NCBI GenBank assembly: GCA_020310875.1
Contig: CM035407.1
Coordinates: 88,315,632 to 88,379,631 of the forward strand
Direction: 5' to 3'
Source of the DNA: Ceratopteris richardii
Taxonomy: Eukaryota > Streptophyta > Polypodiopsida > Polypodiales > Pteridaceae
DNA length: 64,000 bases
Shown: one piece after another, positions 32,831-41,233 of the stretch
How positions within the stretch are numbered: position 1 is the stretch's first letter
How the letters are laid out: each line of letters opens with the position of its first letter
Position numbers and translations under genes: made by a program
Notes under the pieces: generated by a model
Seen by the model: only the letters and a program-made list of their open reading frames with translations
The model's database searches: none
Told to the model about the DNA's origin: nothing

Positions 32831-32991
32831 AGCTAGGTCTTGGGCAAGGTCCAAACTTCTTGTTGTGCATTTGGAGGAGAAATCTTCCATCACGTGTGGC
32901 TGGGGGATAAGGAGAGAGATTCAACATTTTGAGATCATTTAGCCATGGTTATCCTCTAGATCCTAATCTCTTTCTTTTCTTTGTGGAGGCC

Positions 32992-33105
32992 ATGAGTGCT
33001 TTTTTTTCTATTCGGGAAACTAGTTTCCAGAGTATCAGGCTTCCTATCAAAGAGAAGATTTTGTTGGATGCTGAGTTTACTAATGATATTGACATTTATC
33101 TATAG
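32992..33105 (+). pseudogene. copia G gag N-terminal fragment
   Basis: A 37-codon open stretch beginning MSAFFSIRETSFQSIRLPIK and ending at TAG lies about 160 bases after the PBS, the expected place for a gag start. It has no recognised domain and is cut by the junction with element E. The call rests on position only. Confidence 0.4.
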
Positions 33106-33657
33106 AAATGAATCAAATTCATGTGAAAAGTACTCACCACCTCCATTAGATCTGATCCTCTTCAAGCTCCTTCTTGTTTCGTTTTCAACTAGTGCCATGT
33201 ACTTTTTGAAACATGTAAATACCTCATCCTTATGCTTCATGAAATAAAGGATTGCCCGTCTCCTGTAATAATCAATAAATGAAACATAGTACCTTGAACT
33301 TGAGATTGATGGATCTTTGCTAGGACCCCACACATCAGTGTGTACAAGCTCCAAATAGTCTTCATGAATGTATCCCTTCCTGTTGAGTGGTTGCATGTGA
33401 GCTTTGCCAAATTGGCATGCTCCACATTTTTATATCATATGTTGCTTGGTTACATTGGGAATGCCAAACACACTTTGATCCCTGCAAATTTGCTTTAGAG
33501 TTCTTTCTCCTATGTGTCCTAGCCTTTTGGGCCATATTTCTAACTCAGATAAGGTTTGATCTTTATAATTGAATAGTACTATGTTCCTTGTGTCTTCAAT
33601 CTCGAATGTGAATAATCTACCAGACTTCTCACCTTTAGCCATCCTTTTGAAGCCTTG
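33100..33657 (-). pseudogene. copia E GAG-pre-integrase and integrase N-terminal part
   Basis: The stretch MAKGEKSGRLFTFEI (from 33642) is followed by the GAG-pre-integrase zinc region with CGACQFGKAH. One TAA (33432-33430) falls just before that Cys motif. Then come LVHTDVWGPS, the FIDYYRRRAILYF stretch (one of the usual FID(D)xxR positions is changed to Y), and SNGGGEYFSHEF. It stops at a TAG at the junction near 33100. Same frame as the gag-protease segment. Confidence 0.85.
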
Positions 33658-35004
33658 TTAAGGGTCTTCCACATATGCTCCATGCTTAGTGAATCTGACC
33701 TGCAAACCTTTGTCAACAATCTTCCCAACACTAATTAGGTTCTTGGTTATAGTTGGCACATATAGAACTTTACTCAAAAGGTTCATGCTACCATCAGATG
33801 TTTTGACATTTCCAATTTGCTTGTTTGAGTGTTTAGTATCATCACCTGTTTGTACTTCATGCTTCCCTTTGGGTTCTTCAAGGTCACATAATAAAGCTAC
33901 ATTTATAGCCACATGATTGGAACAACCTGAATCAATATAGAAAAGATGCTCATCATCTTTACCTTGCTTGGATATCATGTTCATGATGAGTAGTGAATCT
34001 TCTTGGTATTCAGTATAATTGTTGTAGTCCCTTCTTCCTCTGAAACTTCCTTGATAATTGTTGTTGTTTTTGTAGTGTTGATTGTAGTTATGGTTGTAGT
34101 TGCCTCCACCATTGTTGTACCTACCTCTAGATTGTCCATAGCTACCTCTATGGAAGCCTCTTCCCCTTTCATTCCTTGTATTCTTGAAGCATTCTTCTGT
34201 GGTGTGGTTGATAAGACCACAAATGTTGCAAGGGGAATTGTTGTAAGGTCTACTCTTGCCTTGGTTTCCTCCTCTGCCCCTTCCTCTAGCACCTCTTCCT
34301 CTTCCTGCATAATTAGCTTGAGAGGTACTAGCCTCTTCTTCATTCTTCTTGCTTTTACCTTTATCCTTAGCTTTATTCTTATCTGTATAAATGGCAGAAG
34401 ATTGGTTACCTCTTGAGTTGTCACCATTCTTGTTGAGCTTTGTCTCATGGGTGAAGATTTGCCCCATCAAGGTGTTGAGGTCACGTATTTGCATATCCAT
34501 GTAGAGGTCCATCACTGTGGCGAAGGACTCCCACTTATCATCAGCCTTGATTCCATTAATGATCTACCTTACTATGTGTTCTTCTTCTATCTCCTCTCCA
34601 ATGCTTGCAAGCTGGTCAGCCACATCTTTCATCTTGGTTACATAATCAACCACTCCTTGCTTTGGTTGTTTCTTTAGAGTTGTAAACTCCATCCATAGCT
34701 GATTCTTCCTAGCTCTTGTATTTGATGAGAAATATGATGAGAGCACTTCCCAAGTCTCTTGGGAGGTTTTGCAATTCCTAATATGTGGTAACAAGAAATT
34801 AGAGATTGAGTTTAGTAGATAAGACCTGGCAAGAGCATCCATTGCACACCATGTGGTCAACCTTTCTTGCTCTTCCCTTGTAGGTCGATGCTTGCTCTTG
34901 AAGATTGGCATTTCTTCATCTCCTGAGATGTATCCATATAGAATTCTCCCTTGAAGGTAGGCGTGCATCCTTAGTGACCATGCTGAGTAGTTTTTTCTAT
35001 TCAA
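33658..35004 (-). pseudogene. copia E gag and aspartic protease
   Basis: It begins MNRKNYSAWSLRMHAYLQGR (35004), a copia gag start. The EEHIVR end at 34564 is a TAG in frame with the next segment (INGIKADDKWE), so one nonsense change, possibly CAG to TAG, splits gag. A Gly/Arg/Asn-rich region holds the CCHC knuckle CNICGLINHTTEEC. The protease active site YIDSGCSNHVA is intact, as is VLYVPTITKNLISVGK. The frame ends at YVEDP with TAA. Confidence 0.88.
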
Positions 35005-35050
35005 TTTTTCAATGAAGGATGGAAATCCATCTCACATCTTGTTTTTTGTT

Positions 35051-35062
35051 GCTCTGATACCA
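35051..35062 (-). promoter_or_regulatory. primer binding site of copia E
   Basis: The minus strand reads TGGTATCAGAGC one base after the LTR end CCTCCAACA; initiator tRNA-Met type. Confidence 0.94.
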
Positions 35063-35063
35063 T

Positions 35064-35943
35064 TGTTGGAGGAGATGGTGGATAGTAACAAGAGATGACG
35101 TGGTGTTGCTAGATCCTACTTCACATCTATTAAAAGTGATTGCTGGAGAGTGTAATGGGCCTCTTTAGCTAGCTAATGATCATAAATAATCATATATGTT
35201 GCATGGAACATGAGCCACTAATCAATGGATCAAACTAGATAGGTAGGAGTTGATCCAAGAGCAAAAAACTTGTTATTTTTGTTTTTACACCTGTTCAGTG
35301 TTTTGAACAATTCTCTGAGCATAGCAGCAAATGACTTATTTCCTTTTGAAGAACTCTTATTAACTTAGTAAGCTATCAATTATGAGTGATTTCATAAAAA
35401 GTGATGCACTACACATAGAGAAAGATGTTTGGCAAATCACAGCACCATCCCGACATTTATGGGGTGCAACAGTCAACAGACCAGTGAACAAAGAAGTGTT
35501 AATATCTTGCAATCTGGAAAGGCAATGCTAATGAAAATTTGTAGGCATATACTAGAAAGTATGCCAATCTAGTATGCATTAAAGCATGACAAATGATCGA
35601 CTATGCATCGAGAACAAGCTCTGAGAAGATCACTATTCTGATGGAGTTATAACAGAGAAGTGAAATGAGAATGTAATGATCATGTATGTATCAAATCATA
35701 TACAAATACAATGTCATTGGCAATCGTACATTGCTCAATGTGTGAGAGGTGAATGAGATATGAGATGAGCTCTCACTTCACAATGAATCTCCCTCAAAAG
35801 GATCTCATCGGCTTGAGATACAGATGGGTCTTTTTGATCCTCTTTTTATAGTTGTACTTGGAGCCAAAGTTTGAATTCAAATTCAAACATCTACATAAAA
35901 GGTGAATCCTAAAGTATAGGATAGATTCCCTCATCATTCAACA
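35064..35943 (-). repeat. 5' LTR of copia E (about 880 bp)
   Basis: It starts TGTTGAATGATG at 35943 and ends TCTCCTCCAACA at 35064 on the minus strand, with TGTTG/CAACA inverted termini. The inner end is fixed by the PBS; the outer end is inferred from the TGTTG terminus. A good TATA box (CTATAAAAAGA, 35841-35851) lies about 90-100 bases from the outer end. Confidence 0.75.
35841..35851 (-). promoter_or_regulatory. TATA box of copia E LTR
   Basis: The minus strand reads CTATAAAAAGA about 92-102 bases inside the LTR. Well placed for a retrotransposon promoter. Confidence 0.65.
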
Positions 35944-36061
35944 ACCAAATGATTTGTGATTTAGAGCTTCCTAACTCCACGAGGATGTGTACCACTTTTA
36001 CAAAGGTAAATGTGAAGAAATTTTTACAAGAGGTTGATCATATTAAGTCTTGCATAATTGA

Positions 36062-36400
36062 TCAAGTATGAACGAATTAACCAAGTATGTGGGATTGGTT
36101 TCAATTGCACCAACAAATAAGCCGTGTGATATTAATAGGTTAGTACACTCGTTCATATTTCTTATGGGATATGATTTTGAAGTGGTAGTAAAGAAGGGTA
36201 GCACTCACATATGCACTAGCCATCTATCAAGGATACCTAGTGCTAAACCCATTGGAGTGATCAACTATGAATTGCCAAGCACATATTTCTTTAACATTGA
36301 AGTGGTGTCTAAATGGGTTGATTCATCTTTACTTGCGTTAAATTTTGGCCCAAATCATCCTTACATGAAAAAGAAGACGTGTTAAATGAAAATAACATAC
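36062..36400 (+). mobile_element. left part of old gypsy element F (RNase H region), split by element D
   Basis: The open stretch 36068-36385 contains NRLVHSFIFLMGYDFEVVVK, HLSRIPSAKPIGVINYELPS and NFGPNHPYM. It aligns with residues about 836-912 of element D pol (end of RNase H and the following linker). It is cut at 36400 by the target-site duplication CATAC of element D. The continuation is found at 53070 on the same strand. Confidence 0.85.
36396..36400. repeat. left target-site duplication of element D (CATAC)
   Basis: CATAC directly left of the 3' LTR is identical to CATAC at 53070-53074 directly right of the 5' LTR. Confidence 0.92.
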
Positions 36401-37092
36401 TGTAGCTCAGTGATGAGTAGCACCTCCTTTAATGTCAATCGGGGAAGACGTGAGGATGGTATGAAGACCTCGAGCAAGTGGAGGCACAAATGCGTGAGTG
36501 AGAAGCACACAAACATGCACACACATACACACACACACACACACGGTAAGACAAAGAGTGAGAAGCAATGGAGTTCTTTGATTACTTTCAAAAAGCTCTT
36601 ACAAGTTCATTTCAATTACAATCTAAGCTGAAAAATGAGCTCTCTAGCTCCTTTTATAGTTTTTGACTAGCTTTGGCCCTGTCCAGACCTAGTGTCCGGC
36701 CTAGTTAAAAATTAGGTTCCAAGGCTTATTTGAGGGCTCAAACGAGATCTAAAAAATACGAAAATTGGCAAGTAGATACTTCTAAAGCTCCTCAAGCTCA
36801 AGGACTCCTTGGCTTGCACAAAATGGAGCTACAAAAATATGAAATGGTATTTACAATGGTGTTTAGTGATTAAAATCACTATTTGTGTAGGGATTTTCTC
36901 TGTTGATTTGTCATACACCTCTTTGAGCTCCCTACTTGCTCTTTCTTCTTGTGTGCTCAACTCCTTGATGTCTGAAAAATTTAGATGGCCTACTTGCCAG
37001 ATCTTCTTTGACTGCCATGTTTGCTTGTGCTGTCCCTTCGCTCTGACTCTCTTCGTCTTGTGGCTCCTTCGGTTCCCTGACTGCTGCCAACA
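36401..37092 (-). repeat. 3' LTR of gypsy D (692 bp)
   Basis: It starts TGTTGGCAGCAG at 37092 and ends GAGCTACA at 36401 on the minus strand. It aligns base by base with 52377-53069. It contains a TATA box (CTATAAAAG, 36651-36660) and a (CA)n stretch (36510-36545), which on the coding strand is (TG)n in the transcribed part. Confidence 0.95.
36651..36660 (-). promoter_or_regulatory. TATA box in gypsy D LTR
   Basis: The minus strand reads ACTATAAAAG. The same site is present in the other LTR (52628-52637) and in the remnant J LTR (31168-31177). Confidence 0.65.
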
Positions 37093-38007
37093 CCCCCCCC
37101 CACTCTCGCGTCTGTCGCCCCTGACAGACCCTTGTCTAGAGGGTTTTTGAACATAATATTGGACGACATCGGAGGCTAGGTGGTGTTCTTCGAGTCGTAA
37201 GCCGCGTGCTAGATCTGTGAGCAAATCATCCCAATTCACAGGTCCGAGAACATCTGGATGAGGCACCCTCAATTGTTCTGAGTGAATAGTTCTCTCCACA
37301 GCAAATAATTGGAGGAGATGTGATGGTCTAGGTATAAAGATTTCGGAGTGATATTCCCAGAATCCTGTGATGAACATCTCCTCAAATGTCTGTTTAAAGC
37401 AAGCTGGGAGGTACTTGATTCTGGTGTGCCAAGCATATATTACTTCAATTGAGGGGGTGGTACTCATATCGTACACCAGATCTTGGTTTCCTCTCACGAA
37501 GCCTGCTCCTGAGAAGTGGGGGTCCTTAATATTCTTAAACGTCCTGAAAGTGATCAGCATTAATTCAAATATTTTCATACACATCTGGGCCATCACATCG
37601 GGATTATTGCGTAGCCGAATGCTCCAGTGACGGATTGTAGAAATCATGTAGTTCACCGTGGGGGGTCCTCGTGGAGGTGCTAGATAAACGTAATTTAACC
37701 ATTTTGCGCAGGCTTTGATGTCTCTGACGGCAATAGTGAATTCAGGCCAGGTGCGTCTTCAAAGAACTGGAACATAACAAGGATTATATTTAATAAACAA
37801 CGGCATATTATTCCACGTTCGGACCATTTCAGGATATGTTTCCAAAAGCCTGATCCTCCAAGTGGGTTGATGGATGGACCCACGCTTAGCACTTTCCGGT
37901 ATATACTGTACCAAATTGTGTAGCAAATGTGGGAGGCTTGCCGCATTGTCGTTGAATCTCGGCATTGTAATCGGCCAAAAGTATGCAGTATGGCACATAT
38001 TGGTCAT
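36829..38007 (-). pseudogene. frame-shifted continuation of gypsy D ORF3 running into the 3' LTR
   Basis: In the frame one base off ORF3 (frame of 36829), coding-like sequence runs from about 38007 through 36829. It starts MTNMCHTAYFWPITMPRFND, has one TGA at 37761-37759 after NPCYVPVL, and continues as WPEFTIAVRDIKACAKWLNY and the 275-residue stretch from 37656 (NYMISTIRHWSIRL, FKNIKDPHFSGAGF, YVQKPSRQGS). The open frame crosses the PPT and enters the LTR. The composition is that of a real protein, so ORF3 was probably longer, broken near 38000 by an indel and at 37759 by a stop. The part inside the LTR (below 37092) may be incidental. Confidence 0.6.
37093..37103 (-). promoter_or_regulatory. 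polypurine tract of gypsy D
   Basis: The minus strand reads AGTGGGGGGGGG immediately before the LTR start TGTTGG: nine consecutive G at 37101-37093. The high G content is typical of gypsy PPTs. Confidence 0.88.
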
Positions 38008-41000
38008 TATTGGTGCCGATCCATCTATGATGAGACATGCTTCTGAAATATTCTGACTTTATGACAGTTTCTTCTAGGTTCGCTAGTGATTGGATCTGAA
38101 TGGCCACCCGTTCTTCGTGGGTGTTCGCTGTCTTTTCCAGTGTCTGAAGCCACTCGGGTGCTTCCACTTCCAAGGTGTCTAGTCCCTCTGAGGTTCGTTG
38201 CCCTCCTGGCATCGGCATAGGAACGTATGGTTCCTCGTACGAATCATCTACCTCAATGGGAACCAAGTCTTCTGGCTCAGGTTCAATAACTGGAGAGGGT
38301 TGCCTTTCATACTCTAGTAACTTTTTCTGGAGCTCAACCACCTGCTCTGTCAATGCCTTCACTTCCTCTGAAGTCGAGGCCGACTCTATTACTTTGGTTG
38401 GAGCCTCCTGTTCCTTGAGCTGGCCACGCAGCTCATCACGTTCCCTTTCCAACTCATCATGAGCATCTAATAGATCTGCATAGCTTTCTAAGATGGTCTT
38501 CATTGTCTCTGAGGGTACGGCTTTAAACTGCTCTGGATCAATTTCGTGGGGAGAGCCTTCCATTGCCGCTTCCAGATTCTCTTCATTTTGTTTCTGCAGT
38601 CTCTTGTTCTCTTCAAGTGCTGTGGCCATATGTTTCCTGAGTAGCGCCAAGTTACGTCTGACTCGTAGGTTATCGGCCTGGTATACTTCGAGCAAGGCTT
38701 CTAGTTGTTTGACGCCTGATTCTTTCGATGGTTGGGGTGCCTCCAGTAGTGTTTGGTGAGCCTGCTCAAGTGTTGTATAACGTTGATTCACATCTGCATT
38801 TTCCTCTTCAAGAATTGTAAGTTGCCTTTGTAAGTTCTGGTGATTTGTTGTCAGTTGTTGATACCGGTCATCAAGAGCTCTGTACTCATTCTGAAGCTGA
38901 TATACACATTGATTTAATGCTAGAAATATACTATTTACATTAAATGATGCAGGGAGAGGTGAAGATGCAGGGGGAATGGGGGCGGGAAAGGGAGTTGTGA
39001 ATGATGTGGATGCAAGTGGAGATGTGGGTGGAGGGGGTATGGGAGACGAAGGTTGCATGGGGGAGGGGAGCGGTGCAGTGGCAGGAGATGTTTCCATAGT
39101 GTCAAATGTTTGAGTGACCGTGTAGATGGGGATTGTGGGTGGGGTGGATGTGAAGTTAGTGAAGAGAGTGGTGAAAGTGGGCGTGGTGACTCCCCCGAAT
39201 TGGATTCCCGGAGAGAGTGGAATTCCCATGACGATTGTGGTGGTAGTGGACGTGGTGGTGATAGTGTCATGTGGTGGAGCGAGTTGTGTAGTGAGAGGTG
39301 GGGAGGGTGGTGACAGTGGTGCTTCCTGATGTTCGTCTGCTTGCGTTGTATCTCCTGGTGCTGATACGTTGATATGAATTTGTTTCCCGGACCTCATGGG
39401 ACGGGCGGGAACTCTTTTCTCAAATCGGTGAATGTAGGCCATTGCCTCATGAATGGCCTCATCCAATCCCACTGCATCGGCGTGTAGGTTTATGGACTCG
39501 ATGAACATATCATCCACACCTTCCTCTGTCAGCAAATCGTTCATGAGTTTCTTGCCTGCTTCAAGTGACATTTTATGCTGTTGTTGAACTAGCTTCATGG
39601 TTCGATATAGTCTTTTTATTTGTGCCGAATACGCTGGGGCACTTGCTAACTCTGAAAGCTCGTCATACTCTTGTTCTTCGTAGGCTTCTTCCTCTTGTTC
39701 TGTCTCTTGTTCATCTACGTCGACTTCTACAACTTGCGGTCGGGTGGGGGCTGACGTTGTTGTATGGGGTTGTGGTTCCTGAGCTCGCTCTGCTTCCGTT
39801 TCGAGATTAGAGTCGTAGATTAGTCTAGCCACTTCTTCATCAGTGAGATCATTGAGAGTAAAGCCCTGTGGAAATTCCAAGTTTGATGGGACGGGTGGAA
39901 ACACCAGATTGGGTCCCTCTGTACTTGGTCTTGGTAGCCGAATAGTGAATGGTCTAATGCGTCGTGTCTGGGGAGGGGTAATTTCTGGTGTAGTGGTGAC
40001 TCCCCTTGGTTGAGCGCAGGGTAGTTGGACTCCCCCTCTCATCTTCTTTGATGGAGGACCTGCCGCTGATAGCCTTCTCTGGAACTCCTGGGCCCGGGAC
40101 CATACGAGTGCCCGCTGAACAGGCACATCATAGGCTAAGCATCGATAGATTATTTTGGTCAGAGCACAACACCCGTGGAGCACATTTTTCTGCTTTTTGT
40201 TCCACCGTTGATGGGCTAGGTGGATCTGATCTATGATCCAATGTGGTACGTTGATAGGAAGATTTTTCGTCTCTGCCAAATACAAGCTAAACCATATCTT
40301 CTTTGGTGGCATGGTGAATCTTTCCTGGGCTGGAAAAGCAAAATGCTGCATGACGGTCCGTAGGTGAAGAGCGATGGTCGGTGTCATTGCTACCATATCC
40401 TTCAGTTTATTGAGATCTTTATGTTTCATTCTGCCTGGAACCATTGTTTCCTTTTCAATAGGAATGTGCATACCATGCATGTCCAATGCTTGTCGTACCA
40501 GATTGAGGGACAGTTTGAATCTTTTCAGTTCGTGGCCCGGCAACAGTGAGGGTAACACAAAAGTGCTGTCGCCCCCCTTGGCTCTGCTAGGAGTGATGGT
40601 ACTGATAAAATAAGAACAACGTAAGAAATCTGGCTTCGGTAAGTAGGCCCTGAAATAGCTGTCCAGGCCTGCTTTGGTCCATACCGAACGCATTACTTCG
40701 GCATTCTGGTAGCTCTCAAATTCGCGCGTGAAAAAATGGTAGCGTCCCCATTTACCATTAAACTCCAATTCAGCTTCCCAAAAATAGGTTCCATCACCCA
40801 ATGGTCCTGCAACATCGCTGAGCCAATGAGCGTGTTTGCCCACTTGAGAGGTGTGTCCCTGAGGAGGATCCTGAATTGGGAGCACATGCACAGCTTGAAG
40901 TTCTTGCGGTCTTCCGGTGAGATGTGGTTCGAGGAGGAGTGTTTCTATGTCCACAATCTGTGCGCTGGATCCGGTGTGAGAACTGGAACCTCCGGCTTCT

Positions 41001-41077
41001 GCCATGTCACTGCTTGCTACTGGTTCTGTCGAGAATATAGAGCATGCATTAATATTGTACTGGAGAAGATAGAACAC
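37886..41077 (-). CDS. gypsy D ORF3: large coiled-coil protein of unknown function downstream of pol
   Basis: The open frame is 1,063 residues; the likelier start is the Met at 41005 (MAEAGGSSSHTG, residue 25). Residues about 60-370 look globular (GDGTYFWEAELEFNGKWGRY, PKPDFLRCSYFISTI, NVPHWIIDQIHLAHQRWNK). An acidic stretch lies near 470-490 and a Pro/Thr/Ser-rich region near 590-730. Three heptad-like coiled-coil blocks follow (about 735-915, for example LQRQLTILEEENADVNQRY). I see no signal peptide or membrane segment, so it is not a classic env-like protein. It lies where Athila-type elements carry an extra ORF. On the minus strand, TATTCTCGACAG ends about 25 bases before the MAEAGG codon and could be a splice acceptor. 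I do not recognise a family. Remnant J shows no equivalent. Confidence 0.75.
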   Translation of the reverse strand: MFYLLQYNINACSIFSTEPVASSDMAEAGGSSSHTGSSAQIVDIETLLLEPHLTGRPQELQAVHVLPIQDPPQGHTSQVGKHAHWLSDVAGPLGDGTYFWEAELEFNGKWGRYHFFTREFESYQNAEVMRSVWTKAGLDSYFRAYLPKPDFLRCSYFISTITPSRAKGGDSTFVLPSLLPGHELKRFKLSLNLVRQALDMHGMHIPIEKETMVPGRMKHKDLNKLKDMVAMTPTIALHLRTVMQHFAFPAQERFTMPPKKIWFSLYLAETKNLPINVPHWIIDQIHLAHQRWNKKQKNVLHGCCALTKIIYRCLAYDVPVQRALVWSRAQEFQRRLSAAGPPSKKMRGGVQLPCAQPRGVTTTPEITPPQTRRIRPFTIRLPRPSTEGPNLVFPPVPSNLEFPQGFTLNDLTDEEVARLIYDSNLETEAERAQEPQPHTTTSAPTRPQVVEVDVDEQETEQEEEAYEEQEYDELSELASAPAYSAQIKRLYRTMKLVQQQHKMSLEAGKKLMNDLLTEEGVDDMFIESINLHADAVGLDEAIHEAMAYIHRFEKRVPARPMRSGKQIHINVSAPGDTTQADEHQEAPLSPPSPPLTTQLAPPHDTITTTSTTTTIVMGIPLSPGIQFGGVTTPTFTTLFTNFTSTPPTIPIYTVTQTFDTMETSPATAPLPSPMQPSSPIPPPPTSPLASTSFTTPFPAPIPPASSPLPASFNVNSIFLALNQCVYQLQNEYRALDDRYQQLTTNHQNLQRQLTILEEENADVNQRYTTLEQAHQTLLEAPQPSKESGVKQLEALLEVYQADNLRVRRNLALLRKHMATALEENKRLQKQNEENLEAAMEGSPHEIDPEQFKAVPSETMKTILESYADLLDAHDELERERDELRGQLKEQEAPTKVIESASTSEEVKALTEQVVELQKKLLEYERQPSPVIEPEPEDLVPIEVDDSYEEPYVPMPMPGGQRTSEGLDTLEVEAPEWLQTLEKTANTHEERVAIQIQSLANLEETVIKSEYFRSMSHHRWIGTNNDQYVPYCILLADYNAEIQRQCGKPPTFATQFGTVYTGKC

Positions 41078-41233
41078 GTTTTGCCCCCGTTACAATATTA
41101 TCGTGAGGTGAGTAATGGGTTAGTGGTCAGTGAGTGCATGACGGCCGTGTGTGTAGTTAATGCCTGGATAGTCCTAGGAGCTAGATGGAACGATGCACTG
41201 TCTGACTAATGCAGTTAGTAAGTGGAGATGAAT

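Larger units (their letters stand above)
31455..33105 (+). mobile_element. Ty1/copia remnant G: RNase H - PPT - LTR - PBS - gag start
   Basis: The plus-strand order is the end of copia pol (RNase H), a polypurine tract, an LTR of about 730 bp, a PBS-like site and a second gag start. Sequence is present on both sides of one LTR, so this is the internal joint of a head-to-tail tandem, not a normal element end. It stops at about 33105, where the minus-strand element E begins. The left end abuts the decayed LTR of gypsy J. Confidence 0.75.
33106..35943 (-). mobile_element. Ty1/copia LTR retrotransposon E, 3'-truncated
   Basis: Minus-strand order is 5' LTR (35943 to 35064), PBS, gag with CCHC knuckle, protease, GAG-pre-integrase and integrase up to GGGEYFSHEFDSF. 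Integrase, RT, RNase H and 3' LTR beyond that point are missing. One reading frame spans the whole coding part, interrupted by a TAG at 34566-34564 and TAAs at 33660-33658 and 33432-33430. The broken end joins the plus-strand remnant G head to head at about 33105. Confidence 0.9.

Noticed and set aside
34003..34416. 137-residue hydrophobic plus-strand ORF (Val/Ile/Ser-rich)
   Set aside because: It is antisense to the Gly/Asn/Arg-rich part of copia E gag; the hydrophobic look comes from codon bias of the sense strand.
37886..41077. Envelope glycoprotein
   Set aside because: No signal peptide, hydrophobic membrane anchor or fusion-like segment is visible; soluble coiled-coil protein is a better description.
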